Source: UMGS1307 sp964523005
GTDB lineage: Bacteria > Bacillota > Clostridia > Oscillospirales > CAG-382
NCBI GenBank assembly: GCA_964523005.1
Contig: CAZFZL010000014.1
Span: forward strand, 1 to 21,796
Length of the DNA stretch: 21,796 bases
Direction: 5' to 3'
Part shown: piece by piece, positions 8,323 through 14,790 of the stretch
Numbering within the stretch: position 1 is the first letter of the stretch
How the letters are laid out: each line of letters starts with the position of its first letter
Program-made: the position numbers and the translations under genes
Notes under the pieces: generated by a model
What the model was told of the DNA's origin: nothing
Seen by the model: the letters and a program-made list of their open reading frames with translations, nothing else
The model's database searches: none

Positions 8323-10036
8323 CAGCGGCTTTTGCCGCGCTGTTGCGGCGGAGCTTGATAATACGATAAACGGCGGTAAGGTCAGTAAAGTCTCGGCGCC
8401 TTCAAAGGACAGCCTTGTGCTTTCGCTGTATATACAGGGCGCACCGCGCGGCGAAAGCGATCTGCTTATTTCCGTCTCGCCCGGCGCGCCAATGGCAGCG
8501 CTCGGAAGCGCGGACAGCGAGAACCCGTCTTCGCCGAGCACGTTTTGTATGCTGCTGCGCAAGCACCTGACATCCGCAAGAATAACGCAGGTCAGTCAGC
8601 TTGCGTTTGAACGGGCGATATGCTTTTTCTTTGAACGGAAAAACGAGCTCGGATATGGTGAGAAAAAGCAGCTTTGCGTCGAGATAATGGGTAAATACTC
8701 AAACGTCTTCCTGCTCGACGGCGAAGAAAAGATATTGGGCTGCCTGAAAAGCGCCGATATCACAACGGGCAAGCGCCTTACCATCACGGGCGCGAGGTAC
8801 GAAATACCGCCTAAGCAAGACAAGGAAGATCCGCTGAGCGTAACGCGCGAACGCTTCGCCTCGCTCGTACAGGCGGCGGCAGGGATGAGCGCCGATTCGT
8901 TCATCGTAAGGACTTTTCTCGGTATCGCTCCGCTTGCAGCGCGTGAGATCGCGTTTCGCGCTTCAGGGCGAACGGATGCGCCTGCCGGTGAGAACGCGAA
9001 AAAGCTCGCCGACGTGTTCTTTGCGTTCACAGACAAGATAAAAAACGGCGCGTTTGAACCGTATTTCGTCGCGGACGAAAACGGTACGCCCACGGAATAC
9101 GCGTTTTATCCGATCACACAGTACACAACACAGCCGCAGTGCGAGCCTTCCTTCAGCGCACTCCAGAGGCGCGTGAGCGCACAGAAAAACACCGTCCTGA
9201 CCGCGAAGAACAAACGTCAGGACCTCGAAAAACTCATAAGCGCCGCACTCGCCCATTCGAGAAAGAAGCTTGCCCTTCAGCTCAGTGAGCTTGAAGACTG
9301 CGCCGACAAGGAAGTTATACGGCTCAAGGGCGAGCTGATAACGTCGTATATCTATATGCTCGGGCGCGGTATGGACAGCGTGGAGCTGGTGGACTACAAC
9401 ACCGGTGAGTCGCAAAAGATTTCGCTCGATACGAAGCTTACACCGTCGCAGAACGCACAGAAATACTTCAAAAAATACAGAAAAAAGCTCAGCACCGAGA
9501 AAAACATGCTCCTGCAGAGTGAGAAAACTAAAAGCGACATCGATTACCTTGAAAGCGTCGCCGATCTGCTCTCACGCGCACAGACGGAACGCGAAGCCGA
9601 AGATATACGCGATGAGCTTGCTGCAAACGGGTTCGTGTCGCAGAAAAAGAAACGAATGTCAGTTCAAAAAACCAAGAAGAGCGAGCCGCTGACGTTCACT
9701 ACCGCCGGAGGATTCACCGTAAGAGTCGGAAAAAACAACTTACAAAACGACGCGCTGACCTTTTCCGCTTCGAAGGACGACCTCTGGTTCCATGTTAAGA
9801 ACGTTCCCGGCTCACATGCGATACTTTATACCGAGGGAAAAGAACCATCCGAAGCCGATCTGACGGAAGCCGCAGTCATCGCCGCGGCTCACTCGTCCGC
9901 ATCGCAGTCTCCGATCGCGGCAGTCGACTATACTAAGCGCCGGAACGTGCATAAGCCGGCAGGAGCGAAGCCCGGTTATGTCATCTACGACCGATACAAT
10001 ACGGCGTATGTGCATCCGGACGGCAAAAAGGAATGA
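8312..10036 (+). CDS. rqcH: RqcH, NFACT-family ribosome quality control protein
   Basis: 574 aa. Bacterial RqcH (older name fibronectin-binding protein A) binds the obstructed 50S subunit and recruits tRNA-Ala to add C-terminal alanine tails. The NFACT-N domain is recognisable from MAFDSGFCRAVAAEL, FCMLLRKHL (78-86) and VEIMGKYSN; a helix-hairpin-helix segment lies near residues 190-225 (SFIVRTFLGIAPLAAREIAF); a long charged coiled coil spans roughly 285-430; NFACT-R lies about 460-560 (SKDDLWFHVKNVPGSHAIL, YTKRRNVHKPAGAKPG). The Asp-Arg pair of the DR motif (D97-R98 in B. subtilis) is Glu-Arg here (E100-R101). It overlaps trmK by 11 nt and the HAD gene begins one base after its stop. Confidence 0.94.
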   Translation: MAFDSGFCRAVAAELDNTINGGKVSKVSAPSKDSLVLSLYIQGAPRGESDLLISVSPGAPMAALGSADSENPSSPSTFCMLLRKHLTSARITQVSQLAFERAICFFFERKNELGYGEKKQLCVEIMGKYSNVFLLDGEEKILGCLKSADITTGKRLTITGARYEIPPKQDKEDPLSVTRERFASLVQAAAGMSADSFIVRTFLGIAPLAAREIAFRASGRTDAPAGENAKKLADVFFAFTDKIKNGAFEPYFVADENGTPTEYAFYPITQYTTQPQCEPSFSALQRRVSAQKNTVLTAKNKRQDLEKLISAALAHSRKKLALQLSELEDCADKEVIRLKGELITSYIYMLGRGMDSVELVDYNTGESQKISLDTKLTPSQNAQKYFKKYRKKLSTEKNMLLQSEKTKSDIDYLESVADLLSRAQTEREAEDIRDELAANGFVSQKKKRMSVQKTKKSEPLTFTTAGGFTVRVGKNNLQNDALTFSASKDDLWFHVKNVPGSHAILYTEGKEPSEADLTEAAVIAAAHSSASQSPIAAVDYTKRRNVHKPAGAKPGYVIYDRYNTAYVHPDGKKE

Positions 10037-10037
10037 T

Positions 10038-10673
10038 ATGAATATAATTGACAGATACGATACGGTGATATGGGACTTCAACGGTACGCTTCTTGACGAC
10101 GTTGACGCGGGTATAAAAAGCGTCAACACCATGCTTTCGCGCCGCGCTCTGCGGCAGATCGCCTCCCGGAGCGAGTATTTCGACGTGTTCGGTTTCCCGA
10201 TAATCGAGTATTACCGCAGGCTCGGATTTGATTTTGAAAAGGAGAGCTTCGCGGTGCTTGCGGACGAGTGGGTCGCCGAATACCTGAAAAACGCGGCAGA
10301 CGCACCGCTTTGCCACGGGGTGAAGGACGCGCTCGATGCTTTCGCCGCCGCCGGGATTAAGCAGTACGTCCTGTCGATGACGGAGCAGAATATGTTGATT
10401 TCTCAGCTTGAGCAGCTCGGGATCAAGAGGTATTTTATTCAGGTGTCGGGGCTTGACAACGTGCAGGCGTTCAGTAAGCTTTCCCTTGCCGAAAGCTGGA
10501 GCCGCGGGAAAGACCTGAGCAGGGCGCTGTTTATCGGCGATACAACACATGACTATGAGACGGCACAAACAATGGGTACGGACTGTTTACTCATCGCATC
10601 GGGACATCAGAAGAGGAGCGAGCTTGAAAAATGCACCTGCCGCGTCGTCGACAGCGCGACTGAACTCATATGA
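10038..10673 (+). CDS. HAD-superfamily phosphatase, Gph-like
   Basis: 211 aa haloacid-dehalogenase-fold hydrolase, probably a small-molecule phosphatase in the cytoplasm. Motif I is IWDFNGTLLDD: D13 is the nucleophile, while the usual second Asp is Asn15, a recurrent subfamily feature (DxNGT). Motif II is S113 (VLSMT), motif III probably K147, motif IV GDTTHDYETA (D168, D172). A helical cap occupies about 20-95, as in phosphoglycolate phosphatases. The frame is open upstream to an ATG at 9978, but AAAGGA six nt before the ATG at 10038 and the position of motif I make 10038 the start. Substrate unknown. Confidence 0.85.
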   Translation: MNIIDRYDTVIWDFNGTLLDDVDAGIKSVNTMLSRRALRQIASRSEYFDVFGFPIIEYYRRLGFDFEKESFAVLADEWVAEYLKNAADAPLCHGVKDALDAFAAAGIKQYVLSMTEQNMLISQLEQLGIKRYFIQVSGLDNVQAFSKLSLAESWSRGKDLSRALFIGDTTHDYETAQTMGTDCLLIASGHQKRSELEKCTCRVVDSATELI

Positions 10674-10683
10674 GGGGAAAACA

Positions 10684-11463
10684 ATGAAACAAAAAAAAAC
10701 ACTTTATATATCGATGCTCATCGCAGGGGTATGCTTTTCGATCTATTATCTTGCGTGCGGTATAGAAATAGGCTTCGTGTCAGCTAACGTCTGGATATGG
10801 GCGGTAGGCGGAGTATTGCTGATTTCCGCGTCATTGCTGTTGCAAGGACGGCTCAAAAAGGGCGTTGTACCCAGGACGGGAAAAGCGTATACTTTGCTGC
10901 GCGTGTGCGGACGGTGCGTGCTGTGCTGTGCGCTGGCGCTTTTCGTGTTCGTCGAGGCGCTCGTGGTGGGCAATATGTTTGAAAAAGCGCCGGAAGGACT
11001 TGACTGTATCATAGTGCTCGGTGCCAAGGTAAACGGCACTGTGCCGTCAAACGCGCTCGAATACAGGATAAACAAAGCCGCAGAATATATGAAAGCGAAC
11101 CCCGGTACCGTATGCGTCGCCACAGGCGGAAAGCAGGAGGGCGATGAGATGACGGAGGCGGAGTGTATCAAGGCAGAGCTTGTGAAACGCAAAATAGACG
11201 GTAGCCGCGTGCTTATTGAGGGCACATCGACTTCGACCCAAGAGAATATCGTCAACGCCTACGCGCTGCTCCCGGACAGCATAGAGACAGTCGGTATCAT
11301 AACGAACAATTTTCACATTTACCGTTCCGTTAAGGTCGCCGAGAAGAACGGCGATTACGAGGTGTACGGTGTAAACGCCGGATATTCGTCGGGGTTGATC
11401 ATACATTATTCCGTGCGTGAATTCTTCACAATATGTTTTTATTATCTGACCGGGCTTATATGA
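10684..11463 (+). CDS. YdcF/SanA-like DUF218 membrane protein
   Basis: 259 aa, with three predicted membrane helices (about 7-25, 33-52, 76-96) followed by a DUF218 domain (about 105-240) that should face outside. Family marks: CIIVLGAKV, the Arg in LEYRINKAAEYM, VATGGKQEGDEMTEAECIKAEL, and EGTSTSTQENIVNA. Members such as E. coli SanA and ElyC affect envelope integrity, but the reaction is not established. The frame extends upstream to 10549 inside the HAD gene, but GAGGGG seven to eight nt before the ATG at 10684 and the membrane helix right after it decide the start. It is last in the polA series; no terminator is visible between it and the tRNA promoter. Confidence 0.84.
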   Translation: MKQKKTLYISMLIAGVCFSIYYLACGIEIGFVSANVWIWAVGGVLLISASLLLQGRLKKGVVPRTGKAYTLLRVCGRCVLCCALALFVFVEALVVGNMFEKAPEGLDCIIVLGAKVNGTVPSNALEYRINKAAEYMKANPGTVCVATGGKQEGDEMTEAECIKAELVKRKIDGSRVLIEGTSTSTQENIVNAYALLPDSIETVGIITNNFHIYRSVKVAEKNGDYEVYGVNAGYSSGLIIHYSVREFFTICFYYLTGLI

Positions 11464-11494
11464 TAAGTTGTCATAAAAAATTCTTGTTTTACAC

Positions 11495-11523
11495 TTGACA
11501 CGGGAGGCTCTTTCTGTTATAAT
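11495..11523 (+). promoter_or_regulatory. Consensus sigma-A promoter for tRNA-Thr
   Basis: TTGACA (11495-11500), 17-bp spacer, TATAAT (11518-11523), with an extended TG at 11515-11516 and an A/T-rich UP-like stretch upstream. Every consensus position matches. The start would be near 11530, about 25 nt before the tRNA. Confidence 0.88.
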
Positions 11524-11554
11524 GTCCTTCGTTCGCAGAGCTATAACAGAATAT

Positions 11555-11629
11555 GCTAGTGTGGCTCAGTGGTAGAGCAGCTGATTCGTAATCAGCAGGT
11601 CGAGGGTTCAATCCCCTCCACTAGCTCCA
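11555..11629 (+). tRNA. tRNA-Thr(CGT)
   Basis: Complete cloverleaf: acceptor GCTAGTG/CACTAGC (7 bp, perfect), D arm GCTC/GAGC, anticodon stem GCTGA/TCAGC with loop TTCGTAA (anticodon CGT at 11587-11589, reading ACG), five-base variable loop, T arm GAGGG-TTCAATC-CCCTC, discriminator T and an encoded CCA at 11627-11629. It stands alone, with its own promoter and terminator. Confidence 0.96.
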
Positions 11630-11668
11630 AAAACAACAGGCACGTCAGCGCTTGTTGTTTTTTATTTT
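11630..11668 (+). terminator. Rho-independent terminator after tRNA-Thr
   Basis: Stem AACAACAGGC (11632-11641) pairs with GCTTGTTGTT (11650-11659, one G-T pair) around an 8-nt loop and is followed by TTTTATTTT. It starts right at the tRNA CCA and would also stop any read-through from the polA series. Confidence 0.85.
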
Positions 11669-11680
11669 ACTGCCAGTCTG

Positions 11681-11721
11681 TTTGATTTTCGCTTTTCCGG
11701 AAAGAAAAAAGCAGAATCAAA
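11681..11721. repeat. Imperfect inverted repeat in the intergenic region
   Basis: TTTGATT (11681-11687) and AATCAAA (11715-11721) bound an imperfect inverted repeat whose inner parts (TTTTCGCTTTT against AAAAAAGCAGA) pair partly. It has no clear T-run and no assigned role; the rest of 11669-11770 shows nothing else convincing. Confidence 0.35.
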
Positions 11722-11770
11722 AATAAAGACAAGAAAGCACCGCTTTATAACAATATGTGATAAAATGGAC

Positions 11771-11792
11771 AGCATAAGTGCGTTTTTATGCT
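11771..11792. promoter_or_regulatory. Inverted repeat abutting the -35, possible operator
   Basis: AGCATAA (11771-11777) and TTATGCT (11786-11792) form a perfect 7-bp inverted repeat with an 8-nt spacer, and its last base is the first base of the -35 box. The position suits a regulator of the phosphoesterase lipoprotein; no known consensus is recognised. Confidence 0.35.
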
Positions 11793-11820
11793 TGACATAG
11801 TGAGAGCAATGTGATATATT
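11792..11820 (+). promoter_or_regulatory. Sigma-A promoter of the phosphoesterase lipoprotein
   Basis: TTGACA (11792-11797), 17-bp spacer, TATATT (11815-11820) with an extended TG at 11812-11813. The start would be near 11827, about 50 nt before the ATG. Confidence 0.78.
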
Positions 11821-11876
11821 GATGTATATTCAACAGCAGCCTTTCGGCGCTTTATACACAGAGAAAGGAAAATCAA

Positions 11877-13988
11877 ATGAAAAGAAAAGGTTTAATCGCG
11901 ATCATGTTATGCTTGGGAATGCTCTTGTCCGCGTGCGGCGGAAAAGACGTGTCTGAAGCAATTTCAGACAACACATCTTCGGAGGTTTCAGCTGAAGAGA
12001 GTGATGCTGCCGGCTTGGACAATTTTGAAACGGCGTTCAGGTTTATTGTCACGTCCGACACGCATGTAAGCTCAGCCGGCTGTACGACAGCTCAGCGTAT
12101 GGCAAAAATGTTTCAAACAGCATACGCATATGCACAGACACAGGATTATAAGACTGTCGACGCGTTCGTTGTTGCCGGTGATCTGACCGACAATGGTTAT
12201 GAGTATCAATATAAAGCATTTATGGCTGTTGTTGATAAAAACATGAAGGACGAAACGACAATGATAACCGTCATGGGCAACCACGGATACTATGGCGGTA
12301 ATCAGACAACATATCAGGCAAATATAGACGAAGAGCTTGACAAGCATGTCATTGTCAACGGCTATCACTTTATAGGATTGTCTACCAGAGACGGGGACAG
12401 TTATCCGACCGAAAGCATGACATGGCTCAACAATGCACTTGAAGAGGCTGAAACGGACGATCCGGAAAAACCGATATTCACCTTCCAGCATCACCATATC
12501 AAAGACACTGTATACGTAAGCTCTGAATGGTATACAAGCTATTCGACGCAGTTCAACGCCGCGTATGGCAAATACAGCCAGGTCATCAATTTCTCCGGTC
12601 ACTCTCACGGCCCGATAAACAATCCGACATCCGTATACCAGGGAAAATACACTCTTTTCGGAACCGGAACGCTTAATTATTTTGAGATGACCTCCGGAAT
12701 GACATACGGGACGATCCCGCCGAACTCCGATCAGGCTGCTCAGTATTACATCGTCGAAGTAGGAAAGGATAATTCCGTCCGTGTCCTGCCTTACGACATC
12801 CTTACGGATGATTTCTTCAAGACACCTTCACAGCTTGATGATGCACAAAAACAGCTGATCTATTATATTCCCAGTGTTACGGATTCATCAACGTGGCTTT
12901 ACACGCCTGCCAAGAGGGCAGCTGACGCAAAGCCCTATTTCAAAGAAGGTGCAAAGGCCGAAGTCAGCGACGTTTCTGATACGATGGCTACGGTATCGTT
13001 CGATCAGGCTGTCGATGATTCGTGTGTTTACAGCTACGAAATCGTATGCACTCCGGCATCTGGCAGCGAATTGAAGTTCAACTACTTCTCCGAATATTAC
13101 TTTGAGCCGATGCCTGATTCGCTCGAATACACGCTCTCCGGACTCAAATCCTCCACCGATTATACGCTTACCATATACCCGTATGACTGCTTCGGCAATA
13201 AGGGCGAGGGCATAAGCACGACATTCAGCACCGTGAAGGGCAAGGTTTACACCTACACTTCCGTAAACCCGGTCAACTTCTCCGGCACCTTCACCGATTT
13301 CGACAGTCTTGATCAGCTCACGATAGCTGTCAACACATACGCCTACGGCGGTAAGATCGACGGCGATGTGTTCGTCGGCGACTGGTGCAGCGCAACTGTC
13401 GAAGCCGCTGTTCACGGCGAACTTGAAGACGGTAAGGGCTACGACGGCTCAAAGGCGCTTGCTATCTGGTCTAACGATAAAGAAAATCATGGCGTATATG
13501 TCTTTGCTACCGATAAGAACAATAACTCCACTGAGTTTGCTGATACCTCCTACCTTCGCGTTTGGGTCGATTTCACCGGTGTTGATTTCAGAAAAGCAAA
13601 CTTCGGATTGCTTTCACTCACAGGAAACCTCTACACCACCGACGAAGGTGACGGCAGAACGGATCAGAAATTCTACTATCTTGCAGAAGGCAGCACAGAA
13701 TGGAAGACCTACACTCATGGCGACGACGGCTGCTTCGGAACAGCTCAATCTTCAAGCGTAGCAAACTTCAAGGGTTGGCTCGCTTTCCCGACGAACGATT
13801 TTATATACCGCTCCGGCACCGGTACGACGACTGAAGCATCGGGCGTTTCGTTCCATTACAACGAGATTTCCGGCGTATATCTGTTCTGGGATTATGATGA
13901 TTCGATAAGCACAGGCTCAAAATTCTATCTTGACGAAATGTCGCTTGTCGAAGACTACACCGCTTTTGAAGAGTACACGGCAGAATAA
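11877..13988 (+). CDS. Lipoprotein calcineurin-like metallophosphoesterase with FnIII-like and jelly-roll-like tail
   Basis: 703 aa exported lipoprotein: positive N-terminus, hydrophobic stretch and lipobox LSAC with Cys20, then a Ser/Glu-rich linker. Residues about 52-330 are a metallophosphoesterase: SDTH (D61, H63), GDLTDNG (D102), GNHG (N135, H136), QHHH (204-207), GHSHG (H242, H244). The usual acidic residue after GNH is Gly137. Residues about 368-455 look like an FnIII module and about 458-700 like a beta-sandwich carbohydrate-binding or galactose-binding-like module; both are judged from pattern only. Substrate unknown; a cell-surface nucleotide, phosphodiester or glycan-linked phosphate is plausible. 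AAAGGA lies 7 nt before the ATG. It is monocistronic, between its own promoter and terminator, and the 5' half is more A/T-rich than the housekeeping genes upstream. Confidence 0.87.
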   Translation: MKRKGLIAIMLCLGMLLSACGGKDVSEAISDNTSSEVSAEESDAAGLDNFETAFRFIVTSDTHVSSAGCTTAQRMAKMFQTAYAYAQTQDYKTVDAFVVAGDLTDNGYEYQYKAFMAVVDKNMKDETTMITVMGNHGYYGGNQTTYQANIDEELDKHVIVNGYHFIGLSTRDGDSYPTESMTWLNNALEEAETDDPEKPIFTFQHHHIKDTVYVSSEWYTSYSTQFNAAYGKYSQVINFSGHSHGPINNPTSVYQGKYTLFGTGTLNYFEMTSGMTYGTIPPNSDQAAQYYIVEVGKDNSVRVLPYDILTDDFFKTPSQLDDAQKQLIYYIPSVTDSSTWLYTPAKRAADAKPYFKEGAKAEVSDVSDTMATVSFDQAVDDSCVYSYEIVCTPASGSELKFNYFSEYYFEPMPDSLEYTLSGLKSSTDYTLTIYPYDCFGNKGEGISTTFSTVKGKVYTYTSVNPVNFSGTFTDFDSLDQLTIAVNTYAYGGKIDGDVFVGDWCSATVEAAVHGELEDGKGYDGSKALAIWSNDKENHGVYVFATDKNNNSTEFADTSYLRVWVDFTGVDFRKANFGLLSLTGNLYTTDEGDGRTDQKFYYLAEGSTEWKTYTHGDDGCFGTAQSSSVANFKGWLAFPTNDFIYRSGTGTTTEASGVSFHYNEISGVYLFWDYDDSISTGSKFYLDEMSLVEDYTAFEEYTAE

Positions 13989-14008
13989 ACAGATAATAAA
14001 CATTTTAG

Positions 14009-14037
14009 CTCCGGCACATTTGTGCCGGAGTTTTTTT
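14009..14037 (+). terminator. Strong rho-independent terminator
   Basis: Perfect 9-bp stem CTCCGGCAC-ATTT-GTGCCGGAG (14009-14030) followed by seven T residues. It ends the phosphoesterase transcript. Confidence 0.95.
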
Positions 14038-14054
14038 GTTGAATATTACAACAA
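14036..14054. promoter_or_regulatory. Rex-like inverted repeat upstream of the hydrogenase operon
   Basis: TTGTTG-AATATTA-CAACAA: perfect 6-bp arms, 7 nt upstream of the -35 box. The half-sites resemble those of the NADH/NAD+ sensor Rex (TTGTTAA-N4-TTAACAA), which controls fermentation and hydrogenase genes in many Firmicutes, but the whole site is 19 rather than 18 nt and each arm has G/C where the consensus has A/T. The first two bases overlap the upstream terminator's T-run. Confidence 0.4.
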
Positions 14055-14061
14055 TATCCGG

Positions 14062-14090
14062 TTGACTTAATATGCTCCATATGATAAAAT
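14062..14090 (+). promoter_or_regulatory. Sigma-A promoter of the hydrogen-sensing operon
   Basis: TTGACT (14062-14067), 17-bp spacer, TAAAAT (14085-14090) with extended TG at 14082-14083. The start would be near 14097, 27 nt before the first ATG. It is the only convincing promoter for the five-gene operon. Confidence 0.78.
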
Positions 14091-14123
14091 AAAGTGTAAA
14101 AAAATAAGGAACGGTAAGGAAAA

Positions 14124-14366
14124 ATGAAAATTACAGTATGCATCGGCAGCTCGTGTCACATCAAAGGCTCTCGTCAGGTCGTGCTGAAGCTTCAACAGCT
14201 CATTGAAACCAATAAGCTCGAAGAAAAGGTAGAGCTTAGCGGTACGTTTTGTATGGGCAAATGTCAGACCGGAGTGAATGTTACTGTTGACGGCGAGTGC
14301 TTTTCCGTTTCACCGGAGACGACAGAGTCGTTTTTTGAGACGAACGTGCTGAAAAAGCTTAAATAA
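14124..14366 (+). CDS. Stand-alone NuoE-like [2Fe-2S] thioredoxin-fold ferredoxin
   Basis: 80 aa, the size of the C-terminal domain of NuoE/HydC-type subunits alone. Four cysteines in the family's order: C6 and C11 (CIGSSC, Cx4C), C43 and C47 (CMGKC, Cx3C), which would hold one [2Fe-2S] cluster. No NuoF-like partner, which this fold normally serves in bifurcating hydrogenases, is in the window, so it more likely carries electrons for, or reports to, the hydrogenase proteins encoded downstream. It is the first gene of the operon, with AAGGA only 3 nt from the ATG at 14124 and a second AGGA further upstream; 17 nt separate it from the thioesterase gene. Confidence 0.83.
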   Translation: MKITVCIGSSCHIKGSRQVVLKLQQLIETNKLEEKVELSGTFCMGKCQTGVNVTVDGECFSVSPETTESFFETNVLKKLK

Positions 14367-14383
14367 TATTTTCGGGTGATAAT

Positions 14384-14788
14384 ATGCGAATTAATAAGGG
14401 AATGAAAGAAACGCACTGCATGACGGTTGGTACAGCCGACACGGCACGGCATATGAAAAGCGGCTCACTGGATGTGTTTTCAACGCCGTCGATGATCGCG
14501 CTGATGGAGGAAACCTCGTGCGGCGTCATATCGGATGCGCTTGAAGACGGTTTCACAAGCGTCGGTACACGCATTTCGGTAAGACATTTGTCCGCGACTC
14601 CGGTCGGCGCAGAGGTGACGTGTGAGAGTGAGCTGACGGAGATAGACGGAAGACGGCTTGTATTCTGTGTGAAAGTTTTCGACATAGGCGGGCTTATCGG
14701 CGAAGGCATACACGAGCGGTTTATCGTTAAAAGCGAAAGCTTTATGACAAAAACGGTGAACAAGCTCACGGAAAAGAAGGATAACTGA
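14384..14788 (+). CDS. Hotdog-fold thioesterase of the FlK-like family
   Basis: 134 aa hotdog-fold protein. The signature run VFSTPSMIALMEE, then TSVGTRISVRHLSATPVG, is that of the thioesterase family typed by fluoroacetyl-CoA thioesterase FlK. Residues T34, E42 and H68 have the same mutual spacing (8 and 26) as the FlK catalytic residues that I recall as Thr42, Glu50 and His76, so the site appears intact. The acyl-CoA substrate is unknown; members of this family are common in Clostridia and most will not see fluoroacetate. Its place between a ferredoxin and a hydrogenase-like sensor is unexplained. Ribosome site GGGTGAT lies just upstream of the ATG, and the stop codon is 2 nt before the next ATG. 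Confidence 0.82.
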   Translation: MRINKGMKETHCMTVGTADTARHMKSGSLDVFSTPSMIALMEETSCGVISDALEDGFTSVGTRISVRHLSATPVGAEVTCESELTEIDGRRLVFCVKVFDIGGLIGEGIHERFIVKSESFMTKTVNKLTEKKDN

Positions 14789-14790
14789 TT

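Noticed and set aside
11751..11766. TGTGATAAAAT as a second promoter before the phosphoesterase gene
   Set aside because: It resembles an extended -10, but there is no recognisable -35 at the right distance, and a much better promoter lies just downstream.
11555..14037. tRNA gene as an integration site with the phosphoesterase gene as cargo
   Set aside because: No integrase, no repeat of the tRNA 3' end, and no other mobile gene were found; the composition shift alone is too small.
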